Source: an uncultured Muribaculaceae bacterium
GTDB lineage: Bacteria; Bacteroidota; Bacteroidia; Bacteroidales; Muribaculaceae
NCBI GenBank assembly: GCA_905209725.1
Contig: CAJLTZ010000005.1
Location: 1-45,045 of the forward strand
Length of the DNA stretch: 45,045 nt
Direction: 5' to 3'
The translations under genes and the position numbers were made by a program. This document shows positions 16,305 to 25,282 of this stretch, piece after piece. The notes beneath the pieces were generated by a model. That model did not search any database. It saw only the letters and a program-made list of their open reading frames with translations, and had not been told where the DNA came from. Positions within the stretch are counted from its first letter, which is position 1, and every line of letters begins with the position of its first letter.

Positions 16305-17971
16305 CTCTTATTCAATGACTTGTCCAATAATTCCCTCGCGGCCATCCGGGCAGTATCGGTCACTTCCGAGCCGGAAATCATAGCTGCTATCTCATCAATT
16401 CTTTCCTTTGAGTCGAGCAACCGCACGCGTGTCACGGTGTGATTCTCCTCATCATGCTTGAACACCTTGAAATGGCTGTTTCCCTTCGCAGCCACCTGAG
16501 GAAGATGAGTAATGGCCATAACTTGCATCCTGTCACCCATATCGTGCATCATCTCGCCCATCTTGTCGGCAATTTCACCGGAAACCCCGGTGTCCACCTC
16601 GTCGAATATGATTGTGGGCAACTGCATTTTTCCGGCAAGTTCCCCTTTCAGACAAAGCATCATTCTGGAGATTTCGCCACCGGATGCTACTTTGGCGATT
16701 GGCTGCGGCGTCCCGTTCTTATTAAATGAGCAAAGGAATTCCACCTCGTCGGCTCCGTTCTGTTTCACCTTTGTGGGAGTCAGAGTAGCCACAAAAGTCA
16801 GATTCTTCAATCCAAGAGGACGCGCAGCATTTTCTATAAGTGCGGAAAAATTTTCCGCTGCCATGCGTCGCGACTCGGTAAGGAGTTCGGCGGCATGCTT
16901 CAGCGCACGGGCCAGATTTCTCGACTCCTCCTCAAGTGCAGGAATCTCATCGCCGGCGAGTTCCAATCCCTGTAATTGAGTCTTCACCTCATTATGAATC
17001 TCCGCAAGACGGTCGGCATCGTCAACTCGGAATCGCTTCATTAATTCATAATAGAGGTTCATCCGGGAAGAAAGGCGGGCAAGGGTTGACGGGTCTGTGT
17101 CGATGCCGGCATTGTAATCCTCCACAGTCTCCGCAATATCCTTCAATTCCAGAATCACAGCATCAAGTCGCGATGCCACTTCCGGGATATCCATGACATC
17201 CACAATCGAGCGAGCCTCGGAAAGTAGCGGTAAGGCAGCTGAGTCACCGCCATTTATTATATATGAAAATCGGGAAAGTTTTTCTTTTATTTCATCGGCA
17301 TCGCAGAGAGTCTCGAATCGCTTCTCAATAGCGGCCAATTCCCCGGCGCGAGGTTTGAGTTTATCGAGCGACTCAGCTCGGAAGCGGAGGAATTCCTCAT
17401 TCTCCGTGGCACGTTTCAGGCTCTCCCTGGCAGCGGCAAGACGCCGGCGCACAGCCACATAATCGGCGAAGCGTTTAGCAAAATCAGCACGTAAATCAGC
17501 GTTGTCGGCAAATGCATCGATAATCTCGAGGCGCTTTGCGGGGTCGTTGATACTGGCATTGGCGTGCTGCGAATGGATGTCGATAAGTCGCGGCGTGATC
17601 TGCTCGAGCGTACGCAGGGTTACAGGAGTGTCATTTATGAACACTCGCGAGCGGCCGGACGCTGCTATCTCGCGGCGTATCAGGATTTCCGCATTGCCAT
17701 CAGGAAGAGCCACCCACTCGATACCTTTCTCCTCAAGCATCGGGCGCAACGACTCGTCGCCCGTAAGGAAAAGAGCCTGCACCTCGGAGCGGGCTTTGGC
17801 GTCACCTATCACGCGCGTATCAGCCCTTCCGCCCAAAAGAAGCGAGAGGGCTCCGAGCATGATTGATTTGCCGGCACCCGTTTCACCAGTGACAATGGTG
17901 AGACCGTTGTCAAATTCAAGGTCCACCGTGTCGATCAGTGCGTAATTTCTTATACTCAGACTGCGAAGCAT
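16301..17971 (-). CDS. recN: DNA repair protein RecN
   Basis: RecN is an SMC-like ATPase that helps repair double-strand breaks before RecA. All family parts are visible in 556 residues: Walker A GETGAGKS at 29-36, a central Arg/Glu/Ala-rich coiled-coil, the ABC signature VASGGEISRMML, Walker B IIFDEVDTGVSG, and the distal TGVSG/MAITHLPQVAA region. Length fits (E. coli 553). The gene is 2 bases downstream of the DUF4835 gene and overlaps the permease gene. Confidence 0.96.
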   Translation of the reverse strand: MLRSLSIRNYALIDTVDLEFDNGLTIVTGETGAGKSIMLGALSLLLGGRADTRVIGDAKARSEVQALFLTGDESLRPMLEEKGIEWVALPDGNAEILIRREIAASGRSRVFINDTPVTLRTLEQITPRLIDIHSQHANASINDPAKRLEIIDAFADNADLRADFAKRFADYVAVRRRLAAARESLKRATENEEFLRFRAESLDKLKPRAGELAAIEKRFETLCDADEIKEKLSRFSYIINGGDSAALPLLSEARSIVDVMDIPEVASRLDAVILELKDIAETVEDYNAGIDTDPSTLARLSSRMNLYYELMKRFRVDDADRLAEIHNEVKTQLQGLELAGDEIPALEEESRNLARALKHAAELLTESRRMAAENFSALIENAARPLGLKNLTFVATLTPTKVKQNGADEVEFLCSFNKNGTPQPIAKVASGGEISRMMLCLKGELAGKMQLPTIIFDEVDTGVSGEIADKMGEMMHDMGDRMQVMAITHLPQVAAKGNSHFKVFKHDEENHTVTRVRLLDSKERIDEIAAMISGSEVTDTARMAARELLDKSLNKR

Positions 17972-17973
17972 GC

Positions 17974-18885
17974 CTATTTCTTTTCCGGGTTCTTAATCTC
18001 GTTGAGCCGTTTCGACTCTGTGGGATATATGGGCTGGAGGAGATCGTATACTGAGGTCCGCTCCGATTCGGGAGCTTTCGAATATACATTCACCAATTCA
18101 TCAAGTTTGGAGTCGCGGAATATCGAGAGAGCCACCGACATGGGAGCATTGTCGTAAACTTTCTTTATCTCCTGCAGCGACTCTGTGATAACGCTTCTAC
18201 CCTTGTCGGGACTTGTCACCATCTCGTCAAGACCTTTTCGATGGTAATTGTAAAGGAGGTCGCGGATACCGGAGGTGTTGCTTTCAGTGTAACTGTTGAG
18301 CACGGCGGCACGATTCTTGGTGTCCTCGAAAGTGCGCCATCCCACCTCTCCGCTCGACTGCTGTTGCTGCACAATGCTCTGGGCACGGTCGAAAAATTTC
18401 TGGCCCCCCTTTGGAGAGAAACTGTCGAAGTCGATGCCAAGCATCAGATTGGCATAAAAATCGAGGATGGCAGTGAGATTATTGTCAGGCTGCGTTTCAT
18501 TATATATAAGCGGAAGGCCATCGGTATATTCAAATTCCACCTTGGCATCACGGAAATTGAAAAGTGTTGTGGTGTAGGTGCTGTTGTATACCGGGCGGGA
18601 AAGCTGAATCTGGAGATCGCATTTCACCCTGTTCTCAGCGTATTCGGCCACAGTGAAGAACATTCGGCACTCTATCTTCTCGATGGGAGAAAATGTGGCG
18701 TCGCTGAATTTCGTTTCATTCATATAGGAATTGATAGCCTCCTGCAGAGTCTCGAAAGTGCTTTTGTTCGTGCCTTCGAGCTGCTGGGCGTTCACTTCAA
18801 CGTTGCAACGGAATTCCTGTCCGCACGCCAGAAACGCGCCGAGAGAAACGAATATCAAGAGTGTAAGTGCGAGAAATCTTTTCAT
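17974..18885 (-). CDS. DUF4835 family exported protein
   Basis: A 303-residue exported protein that I recognise as the Bacteroidetes DUF4835 family from its opening (FRCNVEVNAQQLEGTNKSTF) and from the SRPVYNSTYTTTLFNF and VEFEY segments. A signal peptide covers about residues 1-22. The Cys21 context (AFLAC followed by GQEF) could be a lipobox, so lipoprotein is possible. Function is unknown. Overlap with coaBC by 4 bases and a 2-base gap to recN place it firmly in this operon. To my knowledge the coaBC-DUF4835-recN order recurs in Bacteroidetes. Confidence 0.82.
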   Translation of the reverse strand: MKRFLALTLLIFVSLGAFLACGQEFRCNVEVNAQQLEGTNKSTFETLQEAINSYMNETKFSDATFSPIEKIECRMFFTVAEYAENRVKCDLQIQLSRPVYNSTYTTTLFNFRDAKVEFEYTDGLPLIYNETQPDNNLTAILDFYANLMLGIDFDSFSPKGGQKFFDRAQSIVQQQQSSGEVGWRTFEDTKNRAAVLNSYTESNTSGIRDLLYNYHRKGLDEMVTSPDKGRSVITESLQEIKKVYDNAPMSVALSIFRDSKLDELVNVYSKAPESERTSVYDLLQPIYPTESKRLNEIKNPEKK

Positions 18886-20114
18886 TTATTGTCTTTAGTA
18901 TTGTCAGCGGGTTGCATCAGGCTCAATGCATCCGCGATGTCGGCAGCCACCTCCGACTTTGGTTTGAGAGGGAATTCCGATATGGCGCCATCATTGCGAA
19001 GCAGGGTTACCTTATTGGTGTCGGTGCGGAATCCCGCTCCCTTATCTTTCAAGGAATTGAGCACGAGCATGTCGAGACCCTTTTTCTGCATCTTTGTGCA
19101 GGCATTTTCGAGCTCATGGTCAGTTTCGAGCGCAAATCCCACGAGCAACTGACCATCCCGGCGCATTCTTGAGCATTCGAGGGAGATGTCGGGATTCTTC
19201 ACAAGTTGCAATTCGAGTTGCTCCACACCTTCTCGCTTTATCTTCTTATCTTCGCACGAGACGGGACGATAATCTGCAACAGCTGCCGCAAACACCGCGA
19301 TATCGGCCTGGCCAAATGCCTCTTTGCAGGCATCGAGCATCTCGATGGCGCTCTCCACATCTATGCGCTTCACGGCCGGATTGCGTGGCGACAAGGATAT
19401 CGGACCTGCCACAAGCGTCACATCGGCTCCCCGCCGTGCGAATTCATCTGCAAGAGCCACGCCCATCTTGCCGCTGGAGAAGTTTCCTATAAAACGTACC
19501 GGGTCAATGCGTTCGTATGTAGGGCCGGCGGTGATGAGCACTTTTTTCCCTAGGAAATCACTTTCTCTCCGGAAATAATCCTCTATGCGGCTCATGATGT
19601 TCTCGGGCTCCTCCATCCTACCCTTTCCTACCAGATTGCTGGCGAGCTGCCCGCTTGCAGGACTGATTATCTCCACGCCATCCAGCTCGAGCTGACGGAT
19701 ATTGCGCTGCGTGCTCGGATGGCGCCACATGTCGAGATCCATTGCCGGAGCCACCATAACATGTTCCTTAGCGGAAAGATATGTGGTGACAAGCATGTTG
19801 TCGGCCACTCCCGAAACCATTTTCCCGATTGTCGACGCTGTGGCCGGGGCTATCACCATAAGGTCGGCCCATAGACCGAGGTCCACATGAGAGTGCCATT
19901 CGCCGGTATTCGCGCTGAAAAACTCGCTCACCACCGGTTTGCCGCTGAGAGCCGAGAGTGTCACCGGGGTTATGAACTCCTTGCCATTGGGCGTGATCAC
20001 CACCTGCACCTCCGCTCCGGCCTTTACAAGCAGGCGGAGAAGGTAAACCGATTTATATGCGGCAATTCCGCCAGAAATTCCTAAGACAATATGTTTTCCC
20101 TGGAGTGAGCTCAT
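18882..20114 (-). CDS. coaBC: Bifunctional phosphopantothenoylcysteine decarboxylase / phosphopantothenate-cysteine ligase
   Basis: This enzyme makes 4'-phosphopantetheine in CoA synthesis: CoaB joins cysteine to phosphopantothenate and the FMN-containing CoaC half decarboxylates the product. Residues 1 to about 180 are the CoaC flavoprotein (GISGGIAAYKS at 12-22; His76 in the HVDLG segment as catalytic His; Asn106 in ADNML; PAMDLDMW). Residues about 188-400 are CoaB (TAGPTYERIDPVRFIGNFSSGKMG). Where E. coli has Cys158 in QACGDIGPGRM, this protein has Ser159 in LASNLVGKGRM. I believe LAS-type sequences are common in Bacteroidetes, so this is probably a lineage variant. It lies 50 bases after the exonuclease gene. 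Confidence 0.93.
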   Translation of the reverse strand: MSSLQGKHIVLGISGGIAAYKSVYLLRLLVKAGAEVQVVITPNGKEFITPVTLSALSGKPVVSEFFSANTGEWHSHVDLGLWADLMVIAPATASTIGKMVSGVADNMLVTTYLSAKEHVMVAPAMDLDMWRHPSTQRNIRQLELDGVEIISPASGQLASNLVGKGRMEEPENIMSRIEDYFRRESDFLGKKVLITAGPTYERIDPVRFIGNFSSGKMGVALADEFARRGADVTLVAGPISLSPRNPAVKRIDVESAIEMLDACKEAFGQADIAVFAAAVADYRPVSCEDKKIKREGVEQLELQLVKNPDISLECSRMRRDGQLLVGFALETDHELENACTKMQKKGLDMLVLNSLKDKGAGFRTDTNKVTLLRNDGAISEFPLKPKSEVAADIADALSLMQPADNTKDNK

Positions 20115-20164
20115 ATTCCTGTGGATTTGACAAGTATTTTTTCTATTTTATCTGCAGTGAGAGT

Positions 20165-20944
20165 CTATTTATTCAAAGGAGCGGGACGTGACTCGCGGAA
20201 TAGCACCGTGACAACATCCTTGGTGTTCTTCGGGAAGTCGCCCTGCATCATCCAGGAATAGAATGAAGGCTCGCGGCGGAACACCTCTTTCACAGGCTGC
20301 CCCTTATGCTTTCCGAAATTGAACACCGGCACATCATTATCGTTGAGCACAACGCGTGCGGCCAGGTCCACTGCCCGTCCCGAACGCGAGAATTTGTCAA
20401 GGAATTCCACGTCGTTCTGCAGTTCCGGGTAGCGTTCGAGCTGGGCGAGGAGCACCTCATAGGTGGCCATGGTATCAGCTGTGGCGGAATGCGCCTCCTC
20501 GAGATTCTTGCCGCAATAGAATTTGTAAGCGGCCACGAGCGTGCGCTGCTCCATCTTGTGGAATATATTCTGCACATCCACAAAGCGGCGTCCACTGATA
20601 TCGAAGTTCATGCCCGCCCGGCCAAATTCCTCAATCAGAAGAGGCACGTCGAATTTATTGCTGTTGTAGCCGGCTATGTCGCAGGCATCGAAAATCGAAT
20701 ACAATGCCTTCGACACCTGACGGAATGTAGGCGCATCCTTCACATCTTCATCGGTGATATGATGGATTGCAGTGCTTTCCTCCGGAATATGCATCTCCGG
20801 ATTGATGCGGCGCGATTTGCTTTCAGTAGTCCCGTCGGGAAATACCTTGATATAACTCAATTCCACAATCCTGTCCTTCACGATGTTGGTCCCCGTGGTT
20901 TCCAGATCGAAAAAGATTATCGGTCTCTCTAATTTCAGCTTCAT
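20165..20944 (-). CDS. 3'-5' exonuclease, DnaQ-like DEDDh family
   Basis: A 259-residue nuclease with all the catalytic acids of the DEDDh class: Exo I FFDLETTGT (Asp13, Glu15), Exo II AGYNSNKFDVPLL (Asp99), Exo III HSATADTMATYEVL (His152, Asp157). A C-terminal region (about 200-259, NFGKHKGQPVKEVF and SFYSWMMQGDFPKNT) is the small domain often seen in Bacteroidetes exonucleases of this kind. It could serve as a polymerase III proofreading subunit or as a general 3'-5' exonuclease; its place 61 bases after dnaN favours a link to replication but does not prove it. Confidence 0.85.
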   Translation of the reverse strand: MKLKLERPIIFFDLETTGTNIVKDRIVELSYIKVFPDGTTESKSRRINPEMHIPEESTAIHHITDEDVKDAPTFRQVSKALYSIFDACDIAGYNSNKFDVPLLIEEFGRAGMNFDISGRRFVDVQNIFHKMEQRTLVAAYKFYCGKNLEEAHSATADTMATYEVLLAQLERYPELQNDVEFLDKFSRSGRAVDLAARVVLNDNDVPVFNFGKHKGQPVKEVFRREPSFYSWMMQGDFPKNTKDVVTVLFRESRPAPLNK

Positions 20945-21005
20945 AGGGTCAATGATTTCGCTTCTTATTTCTGACGTAGGTGTGTGCCTGTCTCCATTCG
21001 CTTTA

Positions 21006-22127
21006 TCAGATCACCTGCATCGGCATCTGGATTGTCACGAGTTCCTCCCCCTCTTTCATTGTAAGCGGGGAATAGAGGCAGGGACGTGCGGGATCAGATA
21101 GCTGCATGAGGATTGACTCATCGCTGATGTTGGAAAGGATCTCGATCATGAACACGCCGTTGAAACCGACCACCATATCATTGCCCTCATATGAGCAGGC
21201 CACTTGTTCCTCGGCCTGTGTGGAATAGTCAAGATCCTGGGCGTGGAGCACAATCTGGTTGTCGCGGATGTCGAGAGCCACCAGATTAGAAGCCTTCGAG
21301 GCGAAGAGGGTCACGCGGCGAAGGGCGTTGATAAGGCTCAAGCGATCCACAGTAAGGACGAAGGGATTCTCAGCAGGAATCACTCGGTTGTAGTCGGGAT
21401 AGCGACCGGTGATGAATACGGTGGAGAGCATGAAATCGCCAAATTCAAACACTCCGCCCTTGGCATCGAAAGTAATCTTTATGTCGGCGTCATCCTTGCC
21501 GATGAGATTCTTGAGGATGTTGGCTGCCTTCGAGGGGAGGATGAAGCTGCTGTTGATGCCGGGAGCCTTCTCCGTGTTTACGTACTTCACAAGCTTGTGG
21601 GTGTCGGAACTTACGAACGTGATGTCATTCTCATGAATGTCCCAATAGATACCGGTCATTATGGGGCGTGTCATCTCGGGACTTACAGCGTAGATGGTGT
21701 TGTTGATACCCGAAGATACCATCTGCGTGGGGAGGAGAAGTATCTGGGGATCCTCCTGCGGGGCGCGACGGCGGGGATAATCCTTACCCGACACACCCAT
21801 GAAGTCGAAATGGCCGGTGAGATAATAAATCTTGATTTCCTTGGTCTCGTCGTTGATTTCGAATGTGAGGGGCTGATTGTCTATCTCCTTGGTGATTTCG
21901 AGAAGACGACGTGCATTGACTGCCACGGAACCGTCGGAGTCCGATTCATAGACGGTGATGTAATTGGTAAGTTCATTCTCGGAGTCGCTGCCGGTGATGC
22001 TGAGGCGGTCGCCCTCCACCACAAGCAGGAAATTGTCGAGAATCGATATCGTATTTTTGGAATTAATCACTTTGCTTACAGCCTGAAGCGACTGCTGGAA
22101 AGCTTTACCGTCTACATTGAATTTCAT
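21006..22127 (-). CDS. dnaN: DNA polymerase III beta subunit (sliding clamp)
   Basis: The 373-residue clamp has the three-domain structure of the family and the usual ends: an N-terminal MKFNVDGKAFQQSLQAVSKV and a C-terminal MKEGEELVTIQMPMQVI that forms part of the partner-binding cleft (MPM near the end). It dimerises around DNA and gives polymerase III processivity. dnaA is not beside it, which is normal for Bacteroidetes. It appears to head the long - strand transcript dnaN to purC. Confidence 0.96.
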   Translation of the reverse strand: MKFNVDGKAFQQSLQAVSKVINSKNTISILDNFLLVVEGDRLSITGSDSENELTNYITVYESDSDGSVAVNARRLLEITKEIDNQPLTFEINDETKEIKIYYLTGHFDFMGVSGKDYPRRRAPQEDPQILLLPTQMVSSGINNTIYAVSPEMTRPIMTGIYWDIHENDITFVSSDTHKLVKYVNTEKAPGINSSFILPSKAANILKNLIGKDDADIKITFDAKGGVFEFGDFMLSTVFITGRYPDYNRVIPAENPFVLTVDRLSLINALRRVTLFASKASNLVALDIRDNQIVLHAQDLDYSTQAEEQVACSYEGNDMVVGFNGVFMIEILSNISDESILMQLSDPARPCLYSPLTMKEGEELVTIQMPMQVI

Positions 22128-22207
22128 ATATCTTTGAGTATTAATCGGTTTGCAAAATCAGCGCCGACAATGCGAAATTTCGCGGGCATCGGGCAGGTTA
22201 TAACACG

Positions 22208-22239
22208 CAAATTTAACAAAAATCCGCAGGAAAAGCAAG
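22208..22239 (-). promoter_or_regulatory. Promoter of dnaN
   Basis: On the - strand, TAAATTTG (22215-22208) lies 20 bases after CTTG (22239-22236), one mismatch from the -33 TTTG. The leader to the dnaN start would be about 75 bases. Confidence 0.65.
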
Positions 22240-22250
22240 GGCAATCCGGA

Positions 22251-22299
22251 TAAAATAAAACGCCCGCGCACCAACACAATGATTAGTGTAGTGCGCGGG
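22251..22299 (-). terminator. Terminator of the rpsF-rpsR-rplI operon
   Basis: A GC-rich 9-bp stem (CCCGCGCAC at 22263-22271, GTGCGCGGG at 22291-22299) is extended by an inner ACAC/GTGT stem. On the - strand it is followed by a U-rich stretch (CGTTTTATTTTATCC). It lies about 30 bases past the rplI stop and just upstream of the dnaN promoter. Confidence 0.85.
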
Positions 22300-22329
22300 A
22301 GATATAAATTTTAGCCTCTGTGCGGGGGA

Positions 22330-22785
22330 TTATTTCTCCTCCTCCTCAGCGATTACCTCAACTGCTATCTCAGCAGCAACGTCGCGGAGATAGCGAACGG
22401 TGGCTGTGTATGAGCCGAGCATCTTGATGGTGTCCTTGAGTTCGATGAGCTTGCGGTCCACTTCATGGCCGAGCTTGGCAAGAGCCTCGCTGATATGGGC
22501 GGCGTTTACGGAACCGTAGATGTTTCCATTGGCGGCTGCCTTGGCTGTGATGGTAAGAGCCACACCCTCGAGAGCAGCGGCGGCAGCCTCTGCGTCTGCG
22601 TGGATCTTCTCAATCTTGTGGGCGCGCTGTTTCTGGTCCTCGGCGAGACGCTTCAGTGCGGCGTCGCTGGCGATGATGGCAAGGCCCTGGGGGATAAGAT
22701 AGTTGCGGCCATAGCCACTCTTCACCTCGACGACATCATCCTTATAACCTAATGCGGGGATATTTTCCTTAAGAATAACTTTCAT
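22330..22785 (-). CDS. rplI: 50S ribosomal protein bL9
   Basis: Structural protein of the large subunit. The 151 residues start with MKVILKENIPALGYKDDVVE and carry the family signature GYGRNYLIPQGLA near residue 25. A long central helix separates the two domains; the C-terminal domain includes GSVNAAHISEAL. The tail ends in EEEEK, as in several Bacteroidetes. It lies 32 bases after rpsR. Confidence 0.97.
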   Translation of the reverse strand: MKVILKENIPALGYKDDVVEVKSGYGRNYLIPQGLAIIASDAALKRLAEDQKQRAHKIEKIHADAEAAAAALEGVALTITAKAAANGNIYGSVNAAHISEALAKLGHEVDRKLIELKDTIKMLGSYTATVRYLRDVAAEIAVEVIAEEEEK

Positions 22786-22817
22786 TTGGAGTTCTTTTTA
22801 GAAGGTTAGAAAAATGA

Positions 22818-23084
22818 TTATTTCATCAGGTCGGTCACGTAGGGAAGAAGAGCGAGGTGGCGGGCACGCTTTACTGCCTGGGCCACACGGCGCTGGAACT
22901 TCAGCGATGTGCCGGTGATGCGACGGGGAAGGATCTTGCCCTGTTCGTTGAGGAACTTCTTGAGGAACTCGGGATCCTTATAATCGATGTATTTGATACC
23001 GCTGCGTTTGAAACGGCAGTATTTTTTCTTCTTTGTGTCTACGGTGAGAGGTGTGAGATAGCGGATTTCGTTGTTTGCTGCCAT
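22818..23084 (-). CDS. rpsR: 30S ribosomal protein bS18
   Basis: An 88-residue small-subunit protein. The family core is clear: YIDYKDPEFLKKFLNEQGKI followed by LPRRITGTSLKFQRRVAQAVKRARHLALLPY written here in parts (RRITGT, QRRVAQAVKRARHLALLPY). It binds S6 as a heterodimer, matching its position 2 bases after rpsF. Confidence 0.97.
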   Translation of the reverse strand: MAANNEIRYLTPLTVDTKKKKYCRFKRSGIKYIDYKDPEFLKKFLNEQGKILPRRITGTSLKFQRRVAQAVKRARHLALLPYVTDLMK

Positions 23085-23086
23085 GA

Positions 23087-23473
23087 TTATGCCTCCTTTT
23101 CATTAGCCTCGGCTGCTGCCTCGGCGGGTTGTTCCTGGGGTTTGCTTGCTCTCAGTTTGCGGCGCTTCTCTGCGTATTCCACTGCATACTTGTCCAGACG
23201 GAAAGTAAGGAAGCGGATCACGCGCTCGTCGCGACGGAAAGCGGTCTCAAGGCGCTTCACGATGGTGGGCTCTGCCTCAAACTCGAACAGGCTGTAGAAG
23301 CCGGTCGACTTTTTCTGGATGGGATATGCGAGCTTGCGAAGTCCCCACAGCTCCTCGTTCACGAGAACTGCGTCGTTCTGCTTCAGCACATCCTTGAATT
23401 TCTCTACCGCTTCCTTCATCTGTTCGTCAGACAAAACGGGAGTTAAAATGAAAACGGTCTCGTAATGATTCAT
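23087..23473 (-). CDS. rpsF: 30S ribosomal protein bS6
   Basis: A 128-residue small-subunit protein with the expected N-terminus MNHYETVFILTPVLSDEQ. The open frame extends 18 codons further, but the ATG at 23473 is chosen because it gives this conserved start and the extension would cover the leader hairpin region. The C-terminal tail is Ala/Glu-rich. No ssb gene lies between rpsF and rpsR, as is usual in Bacteroidetes. Confidence 0.96.
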   Translation of the reverse strand: MNHYETVFILTPVLSDEQMKEAVEKFKDVLKQNDAVLVNEELWGLRKLAYPIQKKSTGFYSLFEFEAEPTIVKRLETAFRRDERVIRFLTFRLDKYAVEYAEKRRKLRASKPQEQPAEAAAEANEKEA

Positions 23474-23506
23474 AATGTGAATGAATGTGTTATGATTATA
23501 ATTTTG

Positions 23507-23550
23507 CCGCAACAACGCGGGCGGCATCAGTGTCGCCCGCGTTTTTGCGG
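23507..23550 (-). promoter_or_regulatory. Hairpin at the 5' end of the rpsF mRNA, also after acyl-CoA dehydrogenase
   Basis: The predicted rpsF transcript starts almost exactly at a long hairpin: outer stem CCGCAA/TTGCGG (23507-23512 with 23545-23550), an internal loop, then a 9-bp inner stem ACGCGGGCG/CGCCCGCGT (23515-23523 with 23534-23542) and a 10-base loop. Its position suits autogenous control by the S6-S18 complex, which is known for rpsF leaders in other bacteria; I cannot confirm the binding motif. The same palindrome could help end the upstream dehydrogenase transcript. Confidence 0.5.
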
Positions 23551-23552
23551 TG

Positions 23553-23584
23553 CAAAGTTACTACATTTTTTTCAATCCTGCAAA
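23553..23584 (-). promoter_or_regulatory. Promoter of the rpsF operon
   Basis: On the - strand, TTTG (23584-23581) and TAACTTTG (23560-23553) are separated by 20 bases, an exact consensus. The -33 half lies inside the last codons of the upstream acyl-CoA dehydrogenase gene. Confidence 0.82.
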
Positions 23585-25275
23585 TAATCCTTCAGCATTT
23601 CAGGCTTGAACGATTCGATAAACTCGGTATGCTTTGCCACCTCGGCCTTCCCGAGATTCACGAATACGCGCAGCGAACGGCGGAAGCAGTCGCAGCGGGT
23701 GGTGTCATCGAGAAGCAGATAGCCCATCACGATATATCCGGCCATCTCCACAAGACGGCGTGCCATGAAATCGAGGTATTCGGGATTCTCTGTGCCTGTC
23801 ACTGCCTGGATGGCGTTAGCATACTGCTGTGTCATGAACTGCAGGTCGGCCTTTGTCTGCTGGTCCTCGGGCTTGCACTCGATGGCTTCCTGCTCGCGGA
23901 TCCAGTTGAGATAGGTGCCTGTGGTGACGTGGCGGATGGCTGCCACTACCTGGAGCTGAGTGGTGCCCTCATATATCGACGTGATGCGGGCGTCGCGGTA
24001 GATGCGCTCGCAGGCATAGTCTTTCATGAAGCCGGAGCCGCCATGAATCTGGATGCAGTCGTAAGCATTCTGGTTGCAGAATTCGGAGGTCATGCCCTTG
24101 GCAAGAGGCGTGAAGGCATCGGCGAGACGGCTGAACGCCTTGGCTTCTTTCTTCTCGTCAACAGTGAGTTTGCGCTCCTTTGCGATATCGTCGTAAACCT
24201 TGTAGAGGTCCACAAAGCGAGAGCATGCATAGAGAAGTGCACGGCTCGCGTCGAGTTTTGCCTTCATCACGCTGAGAATCTCGGCCACTGCCGGGAACTC
24301 GATGATGGCTTTGCCAAACTGGCGACGGTCCTTGGCATATGCGAGAGCCTCTCGGTAGGCATTCTCGCTAAGGCCCACGCTCTGGGCGGCGATGCCGAGA
24401 CGTGCGCCGTTCATAAGCGCCATCACATATTTGATGAGGCCCATGCGGCGGCTGCCCACGAGTTCACAGGGGGCATCCTTATAGGTGAGCTCACATGTGG
24501 GGCTTCCCTTGATACCCATCTTGTTCTCGATGCGGCGCACATTGACGCCACCGTTGCGCTTGTCGTAGATAAACATCGAGAGGCCTCGGCCATCCTTTGT
24601 TCCCTCCTCCGAGCGTGCGAGCACCAGATGGATGTCGCTGTCTCCATTAGTGATGAAGCGCTTCACTCCATTGAGCACCCACTGTCCGTCGGGACGCTGC
24701 GTGGCCTTGAGCATCACCGACTGCAGGTCGCTGCCGGCGTCGGGCTCTGTAAGGTCCATCGACATTGTCTCGCCGGCGCATACTCGAGGAATATATTTCT
24801 GCTTCTGCTCCTCGTCAGCGAATTCATAGATTGTCTCGGCGCAATCCTGAAGGCCCCAGAGGTTCTCGAAACCGGCATCTGCACGGCTCACGATATCTGC
24901 GGCCATGATATAAGGAGTGATCGGGAAGTTGAGACCGCCTAAGCGGCGGGGCATCGACATGCCCATCAGTCCGGCCTGACGGCAGGCTTCCAGATTCTTC
25001 TTCGTGCCCTCGGCATAGGTGACGCGGCCATTGGCCACTGTGGGGCCCTCATGGTCCACATCCTCTGCGTTCTCAGCTACGATGTTGGCGCAGATGTCGC
25101 CCACGATATCGAGCACACGGTCATAGCTGTCCTGCGCATCGGCATAGTCGTGCGGGGCATAATCATATTTCTCTGCGTCGGTATAGTCACGCTCCTTCAG
25201 CGCCACTATCTTCTCCATCATCGGATGTGTGAGATAGTGCTTCAGCGAAGGATTGTCTGTATAGAAATTAGCCAT
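23572..25275 (-). CDS. Acyl-CoA dehydrogenase, long form
   Basis: A 567-residue FAD flavoprotein that oxidises an acyl-CoA to the enoyl-CoA. The dehydrogenase core runs from about residue 70 to 450: MDLTEPDAGSDLQ (FAD and substrate loop), GVKRFITNGDSD, RRQFGKAIIEFPAV, and IYEGTTQLQ with Glu436 at the catalytic base position. A further 120-residue helical C-terminal domain makes it longer than the usual 380 residues. Electrons should pass to the ETF encoded by the two genes just upstream (7-base gap). Substrate chain length is not clear from the sequence; short-chain or branched acyl-CoA is an inference only. Confidence 0.88.
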   Translation of the reverse strand: MANFYTDNPSLKHYLTHPMMEKIVALKERDYTDAEKYDYAPHDYADAQDSYDRVLDIVGDICANIVAENAEDVDHEGPTVANGRVTYAEGTKKNLEACRQAGLMGMSMPRRLGGLNFPITPYIMAADIVSRADAGFENLWGLQDCAETIYEFADEEQKQKYIPRVCAGETMSMDLTEPDAGSDLQSVMLKATQRPDGQWVLNGVKRFITNGDSDIHLVLARSEEGTKDGRGLSMFIYDKRNGGVNVRRIENKMGIKGSPTCELTYKDAPCELVGSRRMGLIKYVMALMNGARLGIAAQSVGLSENAYREALAYAKDRRQFGKAIIEFPAVAEILSVMKAKLDASRALLYACSRFVDLYKVYDDIAKERKLTVDEKKEAKAFSRLADAFTPLAKGMTSEFCNQNAYDCIQIHGGSGFMKDYACERIYRDARITSIYEGTTQLQVVAAIRHVTTGTYLNWIREQEAIECKPEDQQTKADLQFMTQQYANAIQAVTGTENPEYLDFMARRLVEMAGYIVMGYLLLDDTTRCDCFRRSLRVFVNLGKAEVAKHTEFIESFKPEMLKDYLQD

Positions 25276-25282
25276 GGTTAGC

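Noticed and set aside
23474..23527. Longer N-terminus for ribosomal protein S6 (18 extra codons)
   Set aside because: The extension covers the leader hairpin and part of the predicted 5' untranslated region, and the normal S6 start is MNHYETVF.
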